Assembly (NCBI RefSeq): GCF_010682105.1
Contig: NZ_JAAGWH010000013.1
Span: 434,001-498,000 of the forward strand
Length of the DNA: 64,000 nt
DNA from: Modestobacter muralis
Lineage (GTDB): Bacteria; Actinomycetota; Actinomycetes; Mycobacteriales; Geodermatophilaceae
Direction: 5' to 3'
Position 1 is the stretch's first letter. Each line of letters begins with the position of its first letter. A program made the translations under genes and the position numbers. Below the pieces are notes generated by a model. That model did not search any database. It was not told where the DNA came from and saw only the letters and a program-made list of their open reading frames with translations. Of this stretch, positions 26,439-36,295 are shown piece by piece.

Positions 26439-27878
26439 GTGACCCCTCCTGTGCCCGACCCCTCGGTCGGTCCCGGTCAGGCCGGGGCGCGCTCACAGGG
26501 TGCGCCCTCGCACGTCTCTCCGCGGCATCCGCGGCTGGACCCGCTGGCAGACCGGTACGCAGCACGCACCCACGGCATGAAGAGCTCGGAGATCCGGGCC
26601 CTGTTCTCCGTGGTGAGCCGGCCGGAGGTGGTGTCGTTGGCCGGTGGCATGCCCGCCGTCACCGCGCTGCCGCTGGACGTCGTCGGCTCCATGATCGGTG
26701 AGCTCGTCTCCGGGATGGGCGCCCAGACGCTGCAGTACGGCTCCGGGCAGGGCGACCCGCGGCTGCGCGAGCGGATCTGCGACGTCATGGCACTCGAGGG
26801 CATCCTCGACGCCTCGCCCAGCGAGGTGGTGGTCACCGTGGGGTCCCAGCAGGGGCTGGACCTGGTGACCCGTGTCTTCGTCGACCCCGGTGACACCATC
26901 CTGGCCGAGGGACCGTCCTACGTGGGCGCCCTCGGGGTGTTCCAGGCCGCCCAGGCGCACGTCCGGCACGTCGAGATGGACGACGACGGGCTGATCCCCG
27001 AGGCGCTGGAGCAGGCCCTGCTGGAGTGCCGGGCCCGCGGCGACCGGGTCAAGTTCCTCTACACGGTGCCCAACTACCACAACCCCGCCGGCGTGACCCT
27101 CTCCGAGGAGCGGCGCGAGGCGGTCATGGCGATCGCCGAGCAGTACGACCTGCTCGTCATCGAGGACAACCCGTACGGCCTGCTGGGCTTCGAGCACGAG
27201 CCGATGCGCGCGCTCCGAGCCCGCAACGACGAGCGGGTCATCTACCTCGGCTCGTTCTCCAAGACCTTCTCCCCGGGCCTGCGGGTCGGCTGGGTGCTGG
27301 CGCCGCTGGCGGTCCGGGAGAAGCTGGTGCTGGCCACCGAGGCCCAGGTGCTCTGCCCCCCGTCGCTGACCCAGTACGCCGTCGCCCGGTACCTGGACAC
27401 CCAGCCCTGGCAGCAGCAGATCAAGGTGTTCACCGAGCTGTACCGGGAGCGCCGTGACGCCACCCTGGAGTCGCTGGCGGCGCTGATGCCCCGCGGCACC
27501 ACCTGGAGCAAGCCCGACGGCGGTTTCTACGTGTGGCTGAAGCTGCCGGAGGGCCTGGACGCCAAGCTGATGCAGCCCCGCGCGGTCGCCGCACACGTGG
27601 CCTACGTCCCCGGGATCGGCTTCTACGCCGACGGCTCGGGCCGGGAGCACATGCGGCTGTCCTACTGCTACCCCGAGCCCGACCAGATCCGGGAGGGCGT
27701 GCGCCGGCTGGCCCGGGTCATCGAGGCGGAGCTGGACCTGCACTCGACGTTCGGCTCGGTCGACACGGGCACGTTCCGGGCCGTGACCTCCACGCCGCGG
27801 CCGTCGTCCCGGTCGGTCTACCCGCCGCCGGTGATCGGCCCGGCGAACGGCGCCGAGGGCGGCGAGCCCGCCATCTGA
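26439..27878 (+). CDS. PLP-dependent aminotransferase, class I/II
   Basis: 479 residues. A fold-type I aminotransferase of the 2-aminoadipate/LysN-like group. It has VSLAGGMPAV and LQYGSGQGDPRLRERI near the N-terminus, the pyridine-binding TVGSQQGLDLV, VPNYHNPAG, the Asp of IEDNPYG, the PLP lysine in GSFSKTFSPGLRVGW, and a C-terminal MRLSYCYPEP with the carboxylate-binding Arg. The natural substrate cannot be told. A 40-residue N-terminal and a 45-residue Pro/Ser C-terminal extension flank the core. The same kind of gene sits beside parB in several actinobacteria. It converges on parB with a shared terminator. Confidence 0.9.
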   Translation: MTPPVPDPSVGPGQAGARSQGAPSHVSPRHPRLDPLADRYAARTHGMKSSEIRALFSVVSRPEVVSLAGGMPAVTALPLDVVGSMIGELVSGMGAQTLQYGSGQGDPRLRERICDVMALEGILDASPSEVVVTVGSQQGLDLVTRVFVDPGDTILAEGPSYVGALGVFQAAQAHVRHVEMDDDGLIPEALEQALLECRARGDRVKFLYTVPNYHNPAGVTLSEERREAVMAIAEQYDLLVIEDNPYGLLGFEHEPMRALRARNDERVIYLGSFSKTFSPGLRVGWVLAPLAVREKLVLATEAQVLCPPSLTQYAVARYLDTQPWQQQIKVFTELYRERRDATLESLAALMPRGTTWSKPDGGFYVWLKLPEGLDAKLMQPRAVAAHVAYVPGIGFYADGSGREHMRLSYCYPEPDQIREGVRRLARVIEAELDLHSTFGSVDTGTFRAVTSTPRPSSRSVYPPPVIGPANGAEGGEPAI

Positions 27879-27881
27879 CGA

Positions 27882-27928
27882 CCGCCCCACCGACAGTTGC
27901 GTCAATGACGGAACTGTCGGTGGGGCGG
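27882..27928. terminator. Bidirectional terminator between aminotransferase and parB
   Basis: CCGCCCCACCGACAGTT (27882-27898) pairs perfectly with AACTGTCGGTGGGGCGG (27912-27928), giving 17 bp and a 13-nt loop. Confidence 0.88.
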
Positions 27929-27930
27929 GG

Positions 27931-28938
27931 TCAGCCCTGGTCGGAGCGCCCGGTGATGTCGGGGGCCATCATCCCGATGATGCGCTGCAGGTCGTCGACC
28001 GAGCCGAACTCCACGACGATGCGGCCCTTGGCCCGGCCGATCTGGATCTTGACCTTGGTCTCGAACATGTCCGACAGCCGGCCGGAGAGGTCCTCGACCC
28101 CCGGGGCGCTGATCTTGCGCGTCTGCCGGCGGGCGGCGGCGGGGGAGTCGGCGACCGCCATCGCGACGGCCTCCTCGGTGGCGCGCACCGACATGCCCTC
28201 GGCGACGATCCGGGTCGCCAGCGCGTCCTGCGCCTCGGCCTGGGGGAGACCCAGCAGCGCCCGGGCGTGACCGGCGGAGATGATCCCGGCCGCGACCCGC
28301 GTCTGGACCTTCACCGGCAGCTTCATCAGCCGGATGGTGTTGGTGACCTGGGAGCGACTCCGGCCGATCTTGCTGGCCAGCTCCTCGTGGGTGGCGCCGA
28401 ACTCCTCCAGCAGCTGCTGGTAGGCGGCCGCCTCCTCCAGCGGGTTGAGCTGGACGCGGTGGATGTTCTCCAGCAGGGCGTCGCGCAGCATCGCGTCGTC
28501 GGTGGTGTCCCGCACGATGGCCGGGACCGTCTCCAGGCCCGCAGCCCGGGCCGCGCGCAGCCGGCGCTCGCCCATGATCAGCTCGTACTGGCCTCCTACG
28601 CCCTCCCGGACGACGATCGGCTGCAGCAGGCCGAACTCACGCACCGAGTGGGTGAGCTCTTCCAGCGCCTCGTCGTCGAAGACCTGACGCGGCTGCTTGG
28701 GGTTGGGGACGACGTCGCCGACCGGGAGCTCGCGCAGCTGCGCCCCGGGGACGCCCACCACCTCCTCGAGCACGCGGGCGGGCAGCTCGTGCACCGACGC
28801 CGCACGACCCTCCACCGGACCGCTGACCGCGGCCTCCGCCGCCTCCGCGGCGCGGGCAGCCGGGGTGGCCGTCGGAGCGGGTGCGCTGGTGGGGATGAGG
28901 GCCGCCAGGCCCCGGCCGAGACCGCCGCGCTTCGTCAC
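27931..28938 (-). CDS. parB: Chromosome-partitioning protein ParB
   Basis: A CTPase clamp that loads at parS and spreads, marking the origin region for segregation. 335 residues from the GTG at 28938, preceded by GAGGAGGA. It opens [14 protein letters not shown]. The ParB/Srx domain has [34 protein letters not shown], the CTP-site GERRLRAA and [14 protein letters not shown]. The HTH ([20 protein letters not shown]) and HARALLGL lie next. The C-terminal dimerisation part ends near [20 protein letters not shown]. An upstream-extended frame exists but overlaps parA. It follows parA by 88 bp. Two parS sites lie upstream of the pair. Confidence 0.97.
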   Translation of the reverse strand: MTKRGGLGRGLAALIPTSAPAPTATPAARAAEAAEAAVSGPVEGRAASVHELPARVLEEVVGVPGAQLRELPVGDVVPNPKQPRQVFDDEALEELTHSVREFGLLQPIVVREGVGGQYELIMGERRLRAARAAGLETVPAIVRDTTDDAMLRDALLENIHRVQLNPLEEAAAYQQLLEEFGATHEELASKIGRSRSQVTNTIRLMKLPVKVQTRVAAGIISAGHARALLGLPQAEAQDALATRIVAEGMSVRATEEAVAMAVADSPAAARRQTRKISAPGVEDLSGRLSDMFETKVKIQIGRAKGRIVVEFGSVDDLQRIIGMMAPDITGRSDQG

Positions 28939-29026
28939 TGGTCCTCCTCGCTGGGGCCCGTGGTCCGCTGACGCGGTCCGGGGGTGGTGCTGGGGCCCAC
29001 CGGGCCCGGGGTGCCGGCAGGGCGGC

Positions 29027-30091
29027 TCATGTCGCGTGCCGCCCGCGGGGCGTCGGCGCCGTGGCCGGCTCGCCGAGCACCATGGCCGCCACCGAGGGCG
29101 GGCCGGCGACCGGCGGCGGGGGAGGAGGCGTCGTGGGCTGGGCGGTGGCCGCAGGCAGCAGCGCGCCACGCTCGGCGAACTCGCGGGCCGCCTCCACGTA
29201 GCTGGTGGAGCCCCGGGAGCCCGGGTCGTAGGTCAGCACCGACTGGCCGTAGCCCGGCGCCTCGCTGACCCGGACGTTGCGGGGGATCGCGGACTTCAGG
29301 ACCAGGTCGCCGAAGTGGTTGCGCACCTCGTCGGCCACCTGGTCGGCGAGCTTGGTGCGCCCGTCGTACATGGTGAGCAGGATGGTGCTCACCGCGATGC
29401 CCGGGTTGAGGTGCTGGCGCACCAGGTCGATGTTGGAGAGCAGCTGACCCAGGCCCTCCAGCGCGTAGTACTCGCACTGGATGGGGATGAGCACCTCGTC
29501 GCCGGCCACCAGCGCGTTGAGGGTGAGCAGACCCAGCGACGGCGGGCAGTCGATGAGCACGTAGTGCGGACGCTCGGTGGCGGGCAGCTCGTGCAGGTAC
29601 GTCTCGATGGCCCGGCGGAGCCGGTGCTCACGGGCGACGACGGAGACCAGCTCGATCTCCGCGCCGGCCAGGTCGATCGTCGCCGGCACGCAGAACAGGT
29701 TCGGGCTGGCCGTGGTCGGGTGGGTGACCTCGGCCAGGGTGTTGTCCCCGACGAGCGCGTCGTAGATCGAGGGCGTGCCGATGGTGTGCGCGACCCCGAG
29801 GGCGGTGCTGGTGTTCCCCTGCGGGTCCAGGTCGATGACCAGCGTGCGCAGCCCGTAGAACGCGAGCGCGACCCCGAGGTTCACCGTGGACGTCGTCTTG
29901 CCGACGCCGCCCTTCTGGTTGGCGATCGTGACGACGCGGATGCGGCCGGGCGCCGGGAACGGGTCCTGGTCGGCCGCGTGCAGCACCCGGGTGGCCCGCA
30001 TGGCCTCCATGGCGATCGGGCTGTCGAAGTCCGGACCGACGGCCTGGTCGGCGGCGAGACTGGAGCGCAGCCGCTCACCGGGGTCAGTCAT
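29027..30091 (-). CDS. parA: Chromosome-partitioning ATPase ParA
   Basis: A Walker-type ATPase that moves ParB-parS complexes and, in actinobacteria, links them to the cell pole. 354 residues from the ATG at 30091, which follows GAGGAGGA. The deviant Walker A is [17 protein letters not shown] (near 60), followed by [15 protein letters not shown] and the Walker [15 protein letters not shown] Pro-rich C-terminal tail of about 45 residues is extra. The upstream 60 bp contains two parS palindromes, so ParB probably affects its expression. It forms an operon with parB. Confidence 0.97.
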   Translation of the reverse strand: MTDPGERLRSSLAADQAVGPDFDSPIAMEAMRATRVLHAADQDPFPAPGRIRVVTIANQKGGVGKTTSTVNLGVALAFYGLRTLVIDLDPQGNTSTALGVAHTIGTPSIYDALVGDNTLAEVTHPTTASPNLFCVPATIDLAGAEIELVSVVAREHRLRRAIETYLHELPATERPHYVLIDCPPSLGLLTLNALVAGDEVLIPIQCEYYALEGLGQLLSNIDLVRQHLNPGIAVSTILLTMYDGRTKLADQVADEVRNHFGDLVLKSAIPRNVRVSEAPGYGQSVLTYDPGSRGSTSYVEAAREFAERGALLPAATAQPTTPPPPPPVAGPPSVAAMVLGEPATAPTPRGRHAT

Positions 30092-30114
30092 CGGTGCGTC
30101 CTCCTCACCACCGT

Positions 30115-30128
30115 GTTCCACGTGGAAC
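30115..30128. other. parS site 1 upstream of parA
   Basis: GTTCCACGTGGAAC, a perfect palindrome close to the bacterial parS consensus, lies 24 bp upstream of the parA ATG. Confidence 0.88.
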
Positions 30129-30149
30129 GTCGATGTGTCGATGGTGCGC

Positions 30150-30163
30150 GTTCCACGTGAAAC
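30150..30163. other. parS site 2 upstream of parA
   Basis: GTTCCACGTGAAAC, one base from perfect symmetry and nearer the classical TGTTTCACGTGAAACA consensus, lies 22 bp from site 1. Confidence 0.88.
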
Positions 30164-30167
30164 GAGC

Positions 30168-30938
30168 TCACCCAGGCCTGCGTGCAGTCCGGGCGGGACC
30201 ACCACGGGTCATGACCACCACGGTAGTGGCTGCCGAGCCCAGCTCTCCACCGACCGCGCGGGTGTGGACGTCTCGCATCCCGGCGGCCTCGAGCTCGGGG
30301 ACCAGCCCGGGCACCTCGGCGGCGGCCCGCTCGCCCACCAGGGCGATCAGCTGCGCGCCGGGCACCAGCAGTCCCTTGCACCAGCCCACGAGCCGGGGCA
30401 GCGGCGCGACCGCCCGCGCGGTGACGACGTCGACCGGCCCGACGGCGCGGACGACGGAGCGCTCCTCGGCGCGGCCGCGGACGATCCGCCAGGGGGCGCC
30501 GAGGGCGGTCACCACGTCGGTGAGGAACTCGACCCGGCGTGCCATCGGCTCCACCAGGGTCAGCGTCAGGTCCGGCCGGGCCAGCCCCAGCGGGATGCCG
30601 GGCAGCCCGGCACCGCTGCCGACGTCGACCACCCGGGCACCTGCCGGCACGGCCTCGGCCAGCGCGGCGCTGTTGAGCAGGTGCCGGTCCCACAGGCGCG
30701 GGACCTCCCGTGGCCCGATGAGCCCGCGGGTGACGCCGTCCCCGGCCAGCATGGCCACGTACCGGACCGCCGCGTCGGTGGCCGCACCGAACACCGTCGC
30801 AGCCACCGCGGGCATCTCCGGAACCTGATCGGCCGGATCTTCCTGCAGGTCAGCAGCGGTGTCCGCACCGATCACGCGGTCACCCCCGGCGTGCACACCG
30901 GCTCGCCGCGGCGCCGGCCCGCTCGCCTGGCCGCTCAC
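30168..30938 (-). CDS. rsmG: 16S rRNA (guanine(527)-N7)-methyltransferase RsmG
   Basis: Methylates G527 of 16S rRNA using S-adenosylmethionine; loss gives low-level streptomycin resistance in many bacteria. 256 residues. The family blocks are GLIGPREVPRLWDRHLLNSAAL, the SAM site VVDVGSGAGLPGIPLGLARPDL, LVEPMARRVEFL, and DVVTARAVAPLPRLVGWCKGLL. The GTG start overlaps the jag stop by 4 nt (GTGA), so it is translationally coupled. About 40 residues precede the core. It is the last gene of the rpmH-rnpA-yidD-yidC-jag-rsmG set, just before the parS sites and parA. Confidence 0.95.
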   Translation of the reverse strand: MSGQASGPAPRRAGVHAGGDRVIGADTAADLQEDPADQVPEMPAVAATVFGAATDAAVRYVAMLAGDGVTRGLIGPREVPRLWDRHLLNSAALAEAVPAGARVVDVGSGAGLPGIPLGLARPDLTLTLVEPMARRVEFLTDVVTALGAPWRIVRGRAEERSVVRAVGPVDVVTARAVAPLPRLVGWCKGLLVPGAQLIALVGERAAAEVPGLVPELEAAGMRDVHTRAVGGELGSAATTVVVMTRGGPARTARRPG

Positions 30939-31570
30939 CGGTCGGGCAGGACCACGACGCGGCGGTTGGGCTCCTCGCCCTCCGACTCGCTGCGCACCCC
31001 GGCCGCACCGGCGATGACGTCGTGGACGACCTTGCGCTCGAAGGGGTTCATCGGCGCCAGGCGCTCGGGCGCACCGCTCTGCCCGACCCGCTCCGCCGCG
31101 GCCGAGGCCAGCGAGGTCAGGTCGGCCCGCCGCTTGGCCCGGAAGCCGCCGATGTCGAGCATCAGCCGGCTGCGGACACCGGTGGACTGGGCGACCGCGA
31201 GCCGGGTCAGCTCCTGCAGCGCCTCCAGCGTCGCGCCGTCGGGCCCGATCAGCGTCTTGAGCTCGCCGCCCACGACCGCCACCGAGGCCCGGTCGCCCTC
31301 GACGTCCAGGTCGATGTCGCCGTCGACGTCCAGGATGTCCAGCAACCGCTCGAGGTAGTCGCCGGCCACGTCGCCCTCACGGACGAGCAGGCCCTCGCCG
31401 GTGTCGTCGTCCTCGTCGTCCTCGTCGATGTCGACGGGCTCGACCAGGGCGTCGACCGACGCGGCGTCGGCGTCGGGCAGCGCCGGGTCACCGGACCCGC
31501 CGACCGGGGTCAGCACCGCGTCCGAGGTCGCCTCGGCGGTGGTCGCGGTGTCGCTCTGGGGTGCACTCAT
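30935..31570 (-). CDS. jag: RNA-binding protein Jag (KH and R3H domains)
   Basis: 211 residues from the ATG at 31570 with ribosome site GGAGGA. The N-terminal 70 residues are very acidic (DIDEDDEDDDTGE). A KH-II domain follows (LERLLDILDVDGDIDLDVEGDRASVAVV, then LIGPDGATLEALQELTRLAV). The C-terminal R3H domain has APMNPFERKVVHDVI and RRVVVLP. The family is linked to control of envelope synthesis (KhpB/EloR in Firmicutes). It lies directly after yidC. Confidence 0.93.
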   Translation of the reverse strand: MSAPQSDTATTAEATSDAVLTPVGGSGDPALPDADAASVDALVEPVDIDEDDEDDDTGEGLLVREGDVAGDYLERLLDILDVDGDIDLDVEGDRASVAVVGGELKTLIGPDGATLEALQELTRLAVAQSTGVRSRLMLDIGGFRAKRRADLTSLASAAAERVGQSGAPERLAPMNPFERKVVHDVIAGAAGVRSESEGEEPNRRVVVLPDR

Positions 31571-31661
31571 GTCTGGTCCTCCGTGTGGTGCAGGCGGCCG
31601 GGCGGACCCGGTGGTCGAGAGCCGGGCACGCGACGGGTGGTGGCCCGGGTGCCCCGGCCGG

Positions 31662-32810
31662 TCAGCGGCGCTTGCTGCGCTTTCCGCGGTTGGCCGGGCC
31701 GGCCGCGGAACGGCTGCCCGAGGCGCCGGTCCGCGGTCGGTTGGCGCTCGCGGACGGGCGTCCGGCGGCCGAGCCGGCCGCGGTGGCGCCGGCGGCGGTC
31801 GCGCCGGTCGCGGACGAGCCGGTGCCGACGGCGTCCGGTGCCGGGATGACGACGTCACCCTCGACCGGCGCGGGGTCGACGACCGAGCCGTCCGCGTCCA
31901 CGGTCGAGGTGGGGGCCACGGTGGTCGGCTTGACGGCCTTGGGGCGGACCGGCTTGGCGCCGGGCTTGGGGGCCAGCGTCTTCGGGTCGATGGCCGGCTT
32001 GTCGGCGGCGGCCTTGGCGAGCGCGTCCGGGGAACCCGGCATCGGCAGCGCCTTGAGGATGTAGAACTGCTGGCCCAACGTCCACAGGTTGTTGGTGAAC
32101 CAGTAGAGGAGCACGCCGATGGGGAAGAAGAAGCCGGAGACGAAGAGGCTGATCGGCATGCCGTAGAGCAGCAGCTTCTGCACCATCGCCGCCTGGCCCT
32201 CGACCGGGCCGGAGCGCTTCTGGATCTGCTTCTGCGTGAAGAAGGTCGTGAAGCACATGACCACGATCAACACCATCGCGACGATGCGGATGTTGCTGTA
32301 GCTGCCACCGGTCAGGCCCAGGATGGCCTGTTCCTTGGCGCCGTCCATGTTGAACGAGGCCGAGATCGGCGCACCGAGCAGCTTGGCGCTGGCGGCCTGG
32401 TCGGTGAGCTGGTCGTCCCAGCTGTAGAGCCCGTCCTTGCCCGGGGCGAGCCGGCGCAGCACGTGGAACAGCGCGATGAAGACCGGGATCTGCGGGAGCA
32501 GCGGCAGGCAGCCGGCCAGCGGGTTGACCCCGCGCTCCTTCTGCAGCGCCATCATCGCCTGGCTCAAGCCCTGCCGGTCACTGCCGTACTGCTTGCGCAG
32601 CTTGGCCATCTCCGGCTGGATCTCCTGCATCGCACGCTGGGACTTGACCTGCTTGACGAACAGGCGGAACAGCAGCACGCGGATGGTGATGACCAGGAAG
32701 ACGATGGACAGCGCCCAGGTCCACCCGCTCGCCGGGTCCAGGAAGGTGGAGAACGCGGAGTGCCACGTCTTCATCACCCAGGCGATCGCGGTGTACATCC
32801 AGTCAAGCAA
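31662..32810 (-). CDS. yidC: Membrane protein insertase YidC
   Basis: Inserts proteins into the membrane, alone or with Sec. 382 residues from a TTG at 32810: the site AGCAGGAGG lies 6-7 nt upstream and the start [17 protein letters not shown] matches the family's usual MLDFIY-like opening. This start overlaps the yidD stop by 8 nt. Core helices follow: [21 protein letters not shown] with the essential Arg, [23 protein letters not shown], and [20 protein letters not shown]. The C-terminal 120 residues are a Pro/Ala/Gly tail ending in a basic GKRSKRR, as in actinobacterial YidC. An ATG at 32798 is the alternative start. Confidence 0.95.
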   Translation of the reverse strand: MLDWMYTAIAWVMKTWHSAFSTFLDPASGWTWALSIVFLVITIRVLLFRLFVKQVKSQRAMQEIQPEMAKLRKQYGSDRQGLSQAMMALQKERGVNPLAGCLPLLPQIPVFIALFHVLRRLAPGKDGLYSWDDQLTDQAASAKLLGAPISASFNMDGAKEQAILGLTGGSYSNIRIVAMVLIVVMCFTTFFTQKQIQKRSGPVEGQAAMVQKLLLYGMPISLFVSGFFFPIGVLLYWFTNNLWTLGQQFYILKALPMPGSPDALAKAAADKPAIDPKTLAPKPGAKPVRPKAVKPTTVAPTSTVDADGSVVDPAPVEGDVVIPAPDAVGTGSSATGATAAGATAAGSAAGRPSASANRPRTGASGSRSAAGPANRGKRSKRR

Positions 32811-33198
32811 CGCCAGCCTCCTGCTGCGCGGACCGGCGGGGAGCCGGCGGGGTGGCTCGGCCGGAGCGGCGTGCGCCCCGAGCCGGTGGAGCAGGTGCCG
32901 CGGGAGGTGCCGACGACTGCGCCGAGGTGGACGACGAGTGGCCCTCCCCGTCGGTTCCATCGGCCTCGGACCGGGCAGGTCGTGGGGGCACCAGGTCGAG
33001 ACCGCCGGGGTGCCAGGGAGCGCACTTGGCCAGCCGCTTCACGGCGAGCCAGCTGCCCCGGGCCGCACCGTGCACCTCGAGGGCCTCGGCGGCGTAAGCA
33101 CTGCAGCTGGGCTCGAAGCGGCAGCGCGGCGGGAACGCCGGGCTGATCGCACGCTGGTAGAAGCGCACTGCGGCCAGCAGGGCGTGGGCGGCGGTCAC
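32803..33198 (-). CDS. yidD: Membrane protein insertion efficiency factor YidD
   Basis: A small amphipathic protein that assists YidC. 131 residues. The DUF37 core is complete ([31 protein letters not shown], then [24 protein letters not shown]) with three conserved Cys. The C-terminal 55 residues are an extra Pro/Ala/Arg-rich tail. The GTG start overlaps the rnpA stop by 4 nt. Its 3' end overlaps the yidC start. Confidence 0.93.
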   Translation of the reverse strand: MTAAHALLAAVRFYQRAISPAFPPRCRFEPSCSAYAAEALEVHGAARGSWLAVKRLAKCAPWHPGGLDLVPPRPARSEADGTDGEGHSSSTSAQSSAPPAAPAPPARGARRSGRATPPAPRRSAQQEAGVA

Positions 33199-33584
33199 GG
33201 CCGTGCGGCCCGCGGCCGGCTGCCCAGCAGCCGGTCGAGACCGGCGTCCAGGTCGCGCGCGAGGACTGCCGAGCCGGCGTCGGCCGCTTCGGGACGGGCG
33301 CGGACGACGAGGTCGGCGGTGGCCGGGAGCCGGTCGAGCTCTGCCGCGACGAGGTGGCGCAGCTGCCGGGTCACCCGGTGCCGGCAGACGGAGTTGCCCA
33401 CCGTCTTGCCGACGACGAAACCGGCCCGCGGCCCGACCGGGACGTCCAGGGGACGCCCGGCCGTGGCGACGGGCCGTTCGGAGAGGTAGTGCAGCACCAG
33501 GGTCGGGCGCCCGGCACGACGGCCGGACCGCACGACCGCGGTGAAGTCCGGCCGCCGGCGCAGGCGTGCCTGCGCGGGCAGCAC
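33195..33584 (-). CDS. rnpA: Ribonuclease P protein component
   Basis: Protein subunit of RNase P, which matures tRNA 5' ends. 129 residues from the GTG at 33584, one base after the rpmH stop. The family signature is [27 protein letters not shown], then [26 protein letters not shown] (the RNR-like motif) and [11 protein letters not shown]. An upstream start at 33638 would lie inside rpmH in another frame, so I rejected it. Coupled to yidD by a GTGA overlap. Confidence 0.95.
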   Translation of the reverse strand: MLPAQARLRRRPDFTAVVRSGRRAGRPTLVLHYLSERPVATAGRPLDVPVGPRAGFVVGKTVGNSVCRHRVTRQLRHLVAAELDRLPATADLVVRARPEAADAGSAVLARDLDAGLDRLLGSRPRAARP

Positions 33585-33585
33585 C

Positions 33586-33723
33586 TCAGGCGGAGAGCTT
33601 GTCGCGACCCTTGCCACGGCGGGCGGCGAGGATGGCACGGCCGGCCCGGGTGCGCATGCGCAGCCGGAAGCCGTGGGTCTTGGCCCGGCGGCGGGTGTTC
33701 GGCTGGAAGGTGCGCTTGCTCAC
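33586..33723 (-). CDS. rpmH: 50S ribosomal protein L34
   Basis: Ribosomal protein bL34 of 45 residues: it opens [18 protein letters not shown] and has [19 protein letters not shown] and a final KLSA. The GTG at 33723 follows TAGGAGTCCC. It is the first gene of the rpmH-rnpA-yidD-yidC-jag-rsmG operon and is divergent from dnaA, the standard bacterial arrangement. A TATGCT -10 (minus strand, 33918-33923) may drive it. Confidence 0.97.
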   Translation of the reverse strand: MSKRTFQPNTRRRAKTHGFRLRMRTRAGRAILAARRGKGRDKLSA

Positions 33724-34450
33724 GAGGGACTCCTACTGCTGACGACGTCGGTGCGGCGCGGACCCGGACGGGCAGCGCACGCGCGGGGGACGGGCAGGCC
33801 GCCGGCCCGTGGGCCCGCGACCGGCGCCCGGCACCCCGGGGCTGGTCTGCTGCACGCGGGCCCCGGGCCGCACCCCGGTCGAGCGGGTACGGCGGGTCCT
33901 GCGCACAGACTCCGACCAGCATAGCCGAGAACCGGCAGCGCCTGGGCGGTCGCCCCGGCTCCCCGCGGTGCACCGCCGTCCCGCCCGGTGCTGCGCCGCC
34001 GTCGGGGCGGTGGCGCACGGTCGTCCCTCCACCTGGGGACGACGGACGCGTCCGCGCGGGTGCCCGGGCGCCGGGAGCCGTGCGCGGCTCGTTGCCGGGC
34101 TGTGGATGAGGCTGTTAGCGTCGCCGTCGCCCCGTGTTGGACGAATGGTCGTCGGTCCGTATGCCCACGCCGTCGCCCGACCGGTCCCCAGCTCACTCCC
34201 TGACCACTCGTCCACTGCGCTGACCAGCGATGACACAGGATCCGGCCGTCGGCACCACCGACACCGGCACCTGTGTCGCCGGGCGTGCACAGACTGTGGA
34301 CACTCATGTGGACGACGCCCTCCCGGGTGTCCACACCTGGGGAGTGGACGGGGGACCCAGCCGTCCACCGAGCGTCGTCCGTCCCCTGTGGACGGATGCA
34401 CCCGGCGGGACCGGGGCGCAGCACCCGGAGCACGAGGAGGGACACAGTCG
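33724..34450. other. rpmH-dnaA divergent regulatory region
   Basis: 727 bp with no gene. Candidate rpmH -10: TATGCT, minus strand, 33918-33923. Candidate dnaA promoter: TTGCCG (34092-34097), 18-bp spacer, TAGCGT (34116-34121). Between that promoter and the dnaA ATG are DnaA-box matches CCGTCCACA (minus, 34387-34395) and TCGTCCACA (minus, 34307-34315), with single-mismatch boxes at 34295-34303 and 34327-34335. These suggest autoregulation of dnaA. Confidence 0.6.
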
Positions 34451-36295
34451 ATGGCCGACTCCACGGTCGACCTGGCGACGGTCTGGGACCAGATCCGCGA
34501 GCGTCTGGCGACCAGCCTGTCCCCGCAGCAGAACGCGCTGCTCAACCTCACCCGGCCGCTGGGCCTGGTCGAGGACACCGCCGTGCTCGCCGCACCCAAC
34601 GAGTTCACCCAGACCGTGCTGGAGTCCCGGATGCGGATCCAGCTCGCCGAGGCGCTCTCGGCCGAGTTCGGCCGCGCCATCCGCGTCGCGGTGCAGCTGG
34701 AGGACGTGCCGGCCACCCAGGCTCCCGAGGCGGCTGCGCCCGCCCGCGGCCAGGAGGACCGGCGCTGGGCCCCGGCCGACCGCGAGCGCCTCGCCCCGCT
34801 CGGCCAGTCCTCGGACTGGTCGGCCGACGAGCGGATGGCCCAGGACCAGCTCGCCCAGGACCGCATCGCCCACGACCGTGCCTCCGCCGAGCTCGCCGCC
34901 CGGGAGCGGGCTGCCTCCGACCGGGCCGCGGAGGACCGGGCCGACCGCGACCGGGTCGACGACGGGCGCAGCGCCTTCGGGGTGCGCACCGACGCCGTCC
35001 GGGCCGAGGCCTGGCTGCCGGAGTCCGGGGACGGCCGCGACTGGTCCCGGGGATCGGTGGCCGAGGAGACCCCCCGGGAGGCCGCGGGTGACGACAGCGG
35101 TGCCGGCGTCGGCGTCCAGGCCCGGCTGGCCCCCTGGGACCGGGAGTCCGACGACCGCGGGGACCGCCAGTCCGGCACCGACGACCGCCGGCCCGCCGAC
35201 CGCTCGGCCCGGGGCGGTGGCGCCGTCCCGCTGTTCGCCGACCGGCGTCCGGGCGGTCTGGACCCGGGCCTCAACGCCAAGTACGTGTTCGACAGCTTCG
35301 TCATCGGCAACAGCAACCGGTTCGCCCACGCCGCGGCGGTCGCCGTGGCCGAGGCGCCGGCGCGGGCCTACAACCCGCTGTTCATCTACGGCGACTCCGG
35401 GCTGGGCAAGACGCACCTGCTGCACGCCATCGGGCACTACGCCGCCCGGATGTTCCCCAACGTGCGGGTGCGCTACGTCAGCACCGAGGAGTTCACCAAC
35501 GAGTTCATCAACCTGGTGCACTCCGGCCGGGCCGAGGACTTCCGCCGCCGCTACCGCGACATCGACTTCCTGCTGATCGACGACATCCAGTTCCTGGAGC
35601 GGGCCGAGCGGACGCAGGAGGAGTTCTTCCACACCTTCAACACGCTGCACAACGCCAGCAAGCAGATCGTGATCACCTCCGACCGGGCGCCGAAGAAGCT
35701 GACGACGCTGGAGGACCGGCTCCGCACCCGCTTCGAGTGGGGCCTGATCACCGACGTCCAGGCGCCGGACCTGGAGACGCGGATCGCGATCCTGCGCAAG
35801 AAGGCGTGGGGCGAGCGGCTGCAGGCCCCCGACGCGGTGCTGGAGTTCATCGCCAGCAAGGTGCAGACCAACATCCGCGAGCTCGAGGGCGCGCTGATCC
35901 GGGTCACCGCGTTCGCCAGCCTGAACAAGCAGCCGGTCGACCTCGCGCTGGCCGAGCTGGTGCTCAAGGACCTCATCAGCGACGAGCAGGGCCCGCAGAT
36001 CACCGCGGCGATCATCATGGCCGCGACCGCCGAGTACTTCTCGGTGACCATGGAGGAGCTGCAGGGCGCCAACCGCAGCCGCACCCTGGTCAACGCCCGG
36101 CAGATCGCCATGTACCTGTGCCGCGAGCTGACCGAGCTGTCGCTGCCCCGCATCGGTGCCTCGTTCGGCGGCAAGGACCACACCACGGTCATGCACGCGG
36201 TCAAGAAGATCACCGGCCTGATGAGCGAGCGCCGGGCGACCTACACCCAGGTCACCGAGCTCACCGCGCGCATCAAGAGCCGCGCCCGCCAGTAG
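34451..36295 (+). CDS. dnaA: Chromosomal replication initiator DnaA
   Basis: AAA+ ATPase that binds oriC and opens it. 614 residues from the ATG at 34451 with GAGGAGGG upstream. Domain I is at about 1-85. Domain II is a very long acidic/basic low-complexity linker (about 86-275, Asp/Arg/Glu-rich), as in other actinobacteria. Domain III follows with [22 protein letters not shown], Walker [12 protein letters not shown], Walker [11 protein letters not shown] and sensor segments VITSDRAPK. Domain IV has [18 protein letters not shown] and the DNA-binding signature [20 protein letters not shown] hairpin terminator follows, then oriC. Confidence 0.98.
   Translation: MADSTVDLATVWDQIRERLATSLSPQQNALLNLTRPLGLVEDTAVLAAPNEFTQTVLESRMRIQLAEALSAEFGRAIRVAVQLEDVPATQAPEAAAPARGQEDRRWAPADRERLAPLGQSSDWSADERMAQDQLAQDRIAHDRASAELAARERAASDRAAEDRADRDRVDDGRSAFGVRTDAVRAEAWLPESGDGRDWSRGSVAEETPREAAGDDSGAGVGVQARLAPWDRESDDRGDRQSGTDDRRPADRSARGGGAVPLFADRRPGGLDPGLNAKYVFDSFVIGNSNRFAHAAAVAVAEAPARAYNPLFIYGDSGLGKTHLLHAIGHYAARMFPNVRVRYVSTEEFTNEFINLVHSGRAEDFRRRYRDIDFLLIDDIQFLERAERTQEEFFHTFNTLHNASKQIVITSDRAPKKLTTLEDRLRTRFEWGLITDVQAPDLETRIAILRKKAWGERLQAPDAVLEFIASKVQTNIRELEGALIRVTAFASLNKQPVDLALAELVLKDLISDEQGPQITAAIIMAATAEYFSVTMEELQGANRSRTLVNARQIAMYLCRELTELSLPRIGASFGGKDHTTVMHAVKKITGLMSERRATYTQVTELTARIKSRARQ

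Noticed and set aside
33809-34450. Extension of dnaA upstream of 34451
   Set aside because: The region is the rpmH-dnaA control region with a promoter candidate and DnaA boxes. ATG 34451 has GAGGAGGG and the usual DnaA N-terminus.
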